A stretch of 64,000 nucleotides of DNA from Psoroptes ovis. Its lineage: Eukaryota; Arthropoda; Arachnida; Sarcoptiformes; Psoroptidae. Position numbers and translations under genes: made by a program. Where the stretch lies: contig PQWQ01000001.1 of assembly GCA_002943765.1 (NCBI GenBank), positions 4,685,501 through 4,749,500 on the forward strand. The letters are read 5' to 3'. Positions 63,801-64,000 of this stretch are shown piece after piece (position 1 is the first letter of the stretch; each line of letters starts with the position of its first letter). The notes beneath the pieces are model-generated. The model worked only from the letters and a program-made list of their open reading frames with translations. It was not told where the DNA came from and did no database searches.

Positions 63801-64000
63801 AAAAAAAACTCAAATGCCCAGAAGCAATCCCGAAATTTGAAAATTCAAAAATCGTCTACTATTCGGGATAGCTTTGGCCAAATGTTTTTTCATGTCTATA
63901 TTTCACCATTCATCATTCGTTTGATTTTATTTTCTTGTGTGTGTGTATAAAATAATTTTCAAATCATTCATTTTCTATTTGAAATCATTCAATAAATTTT

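Larger units (their letters stand above)
54106..64000. other. 3' flank of the metalloprotease gene and intergenic region
   Basis: No gene is supported over almost 10 kb. The first part should include the 3' UTR. Later it contains a 10-bp degenerate tandem (56276-56329), a 9-bp hairpin (56920-56941), a patch of TGAGGCTATAGCC-like diverged repeats (about 57000-57190), a 14-bp tandem (57814-57867), (CA)n at 60243-60260, (TTTG)n at 62843-62866, (ATTC)n at 63072-63098 and (TTTCA)n at 63261-63283. A frame near 62687-62932 contains Cys-rich sequence but no recognisable domain. Confidence 0.45.

Overview
The window is an AT-rich piece of a eukaryotic nuclear genome. Genes have short introns with ordinary GT/AG ends, coding sequence is rich in Asn/Ser/His/Ala runs, and intergenic DNA is full of (ATC)n, (ATT)n and poly-T tracts. 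The gene products (RAD50, non-muscle myosin regulatory light chain, Eyes absent, an ADAMTS-type metalloprotease) and a TTAGG-bearing minisatellite point to an arthropod. A mite (acariform, perhaps astigmatid) is my best guess from overall character; nothing in the sequence proves it.

Layout. 1-1406 (-): the first 468 codons of RAD50, running off the left edge. 1727-2666 (+): a complete three-exon spaghetti-squash-type myosin regulatory light chain, divergent from RAD50 across 320 bp that must hold both promoters. 3344-7825 (+): an apparently full-length LINE of the I-like superfamily with two long intact ORFs and a perfect 13-bp target duplication, so probably young. 7839-15922: intergenic DNA with a few GC-richer islands, one carrying an isolated Asp-box motif. 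15967-19833 (+): a nine-exon eyes absent (eya) gene. 19834-49252: about 29 kb with no gene I can support, holding five ~80-bp mariner-type MITEs, a 60-bp-period minisatellite, a 53-bp tail-only LINE insertion, a diverged dispersed repeat and several perfect hairpins. 49253-54105 (+): an 11-exon secreted or membrane-anchored ADAMTS-like protease. 54106-64000: no gene seen.

The most interesting observation is in eya. Its Eya domain is collinear with the family to the last residue, but the nucleophilic Asp of the DxDET motif is Tyr and the third metal-binding Asp (normally in GDG) is Lys. The gene therefore looks like an intact transcriptional co-activator with a dead tyrosine phosphatase. The genes here are functionally unrelated (DNA repair, actomyosin, development, extracellular matrix) and there is no operon-like organisation; the only close coupling is the RAD50/light-chain head-to-head pair.
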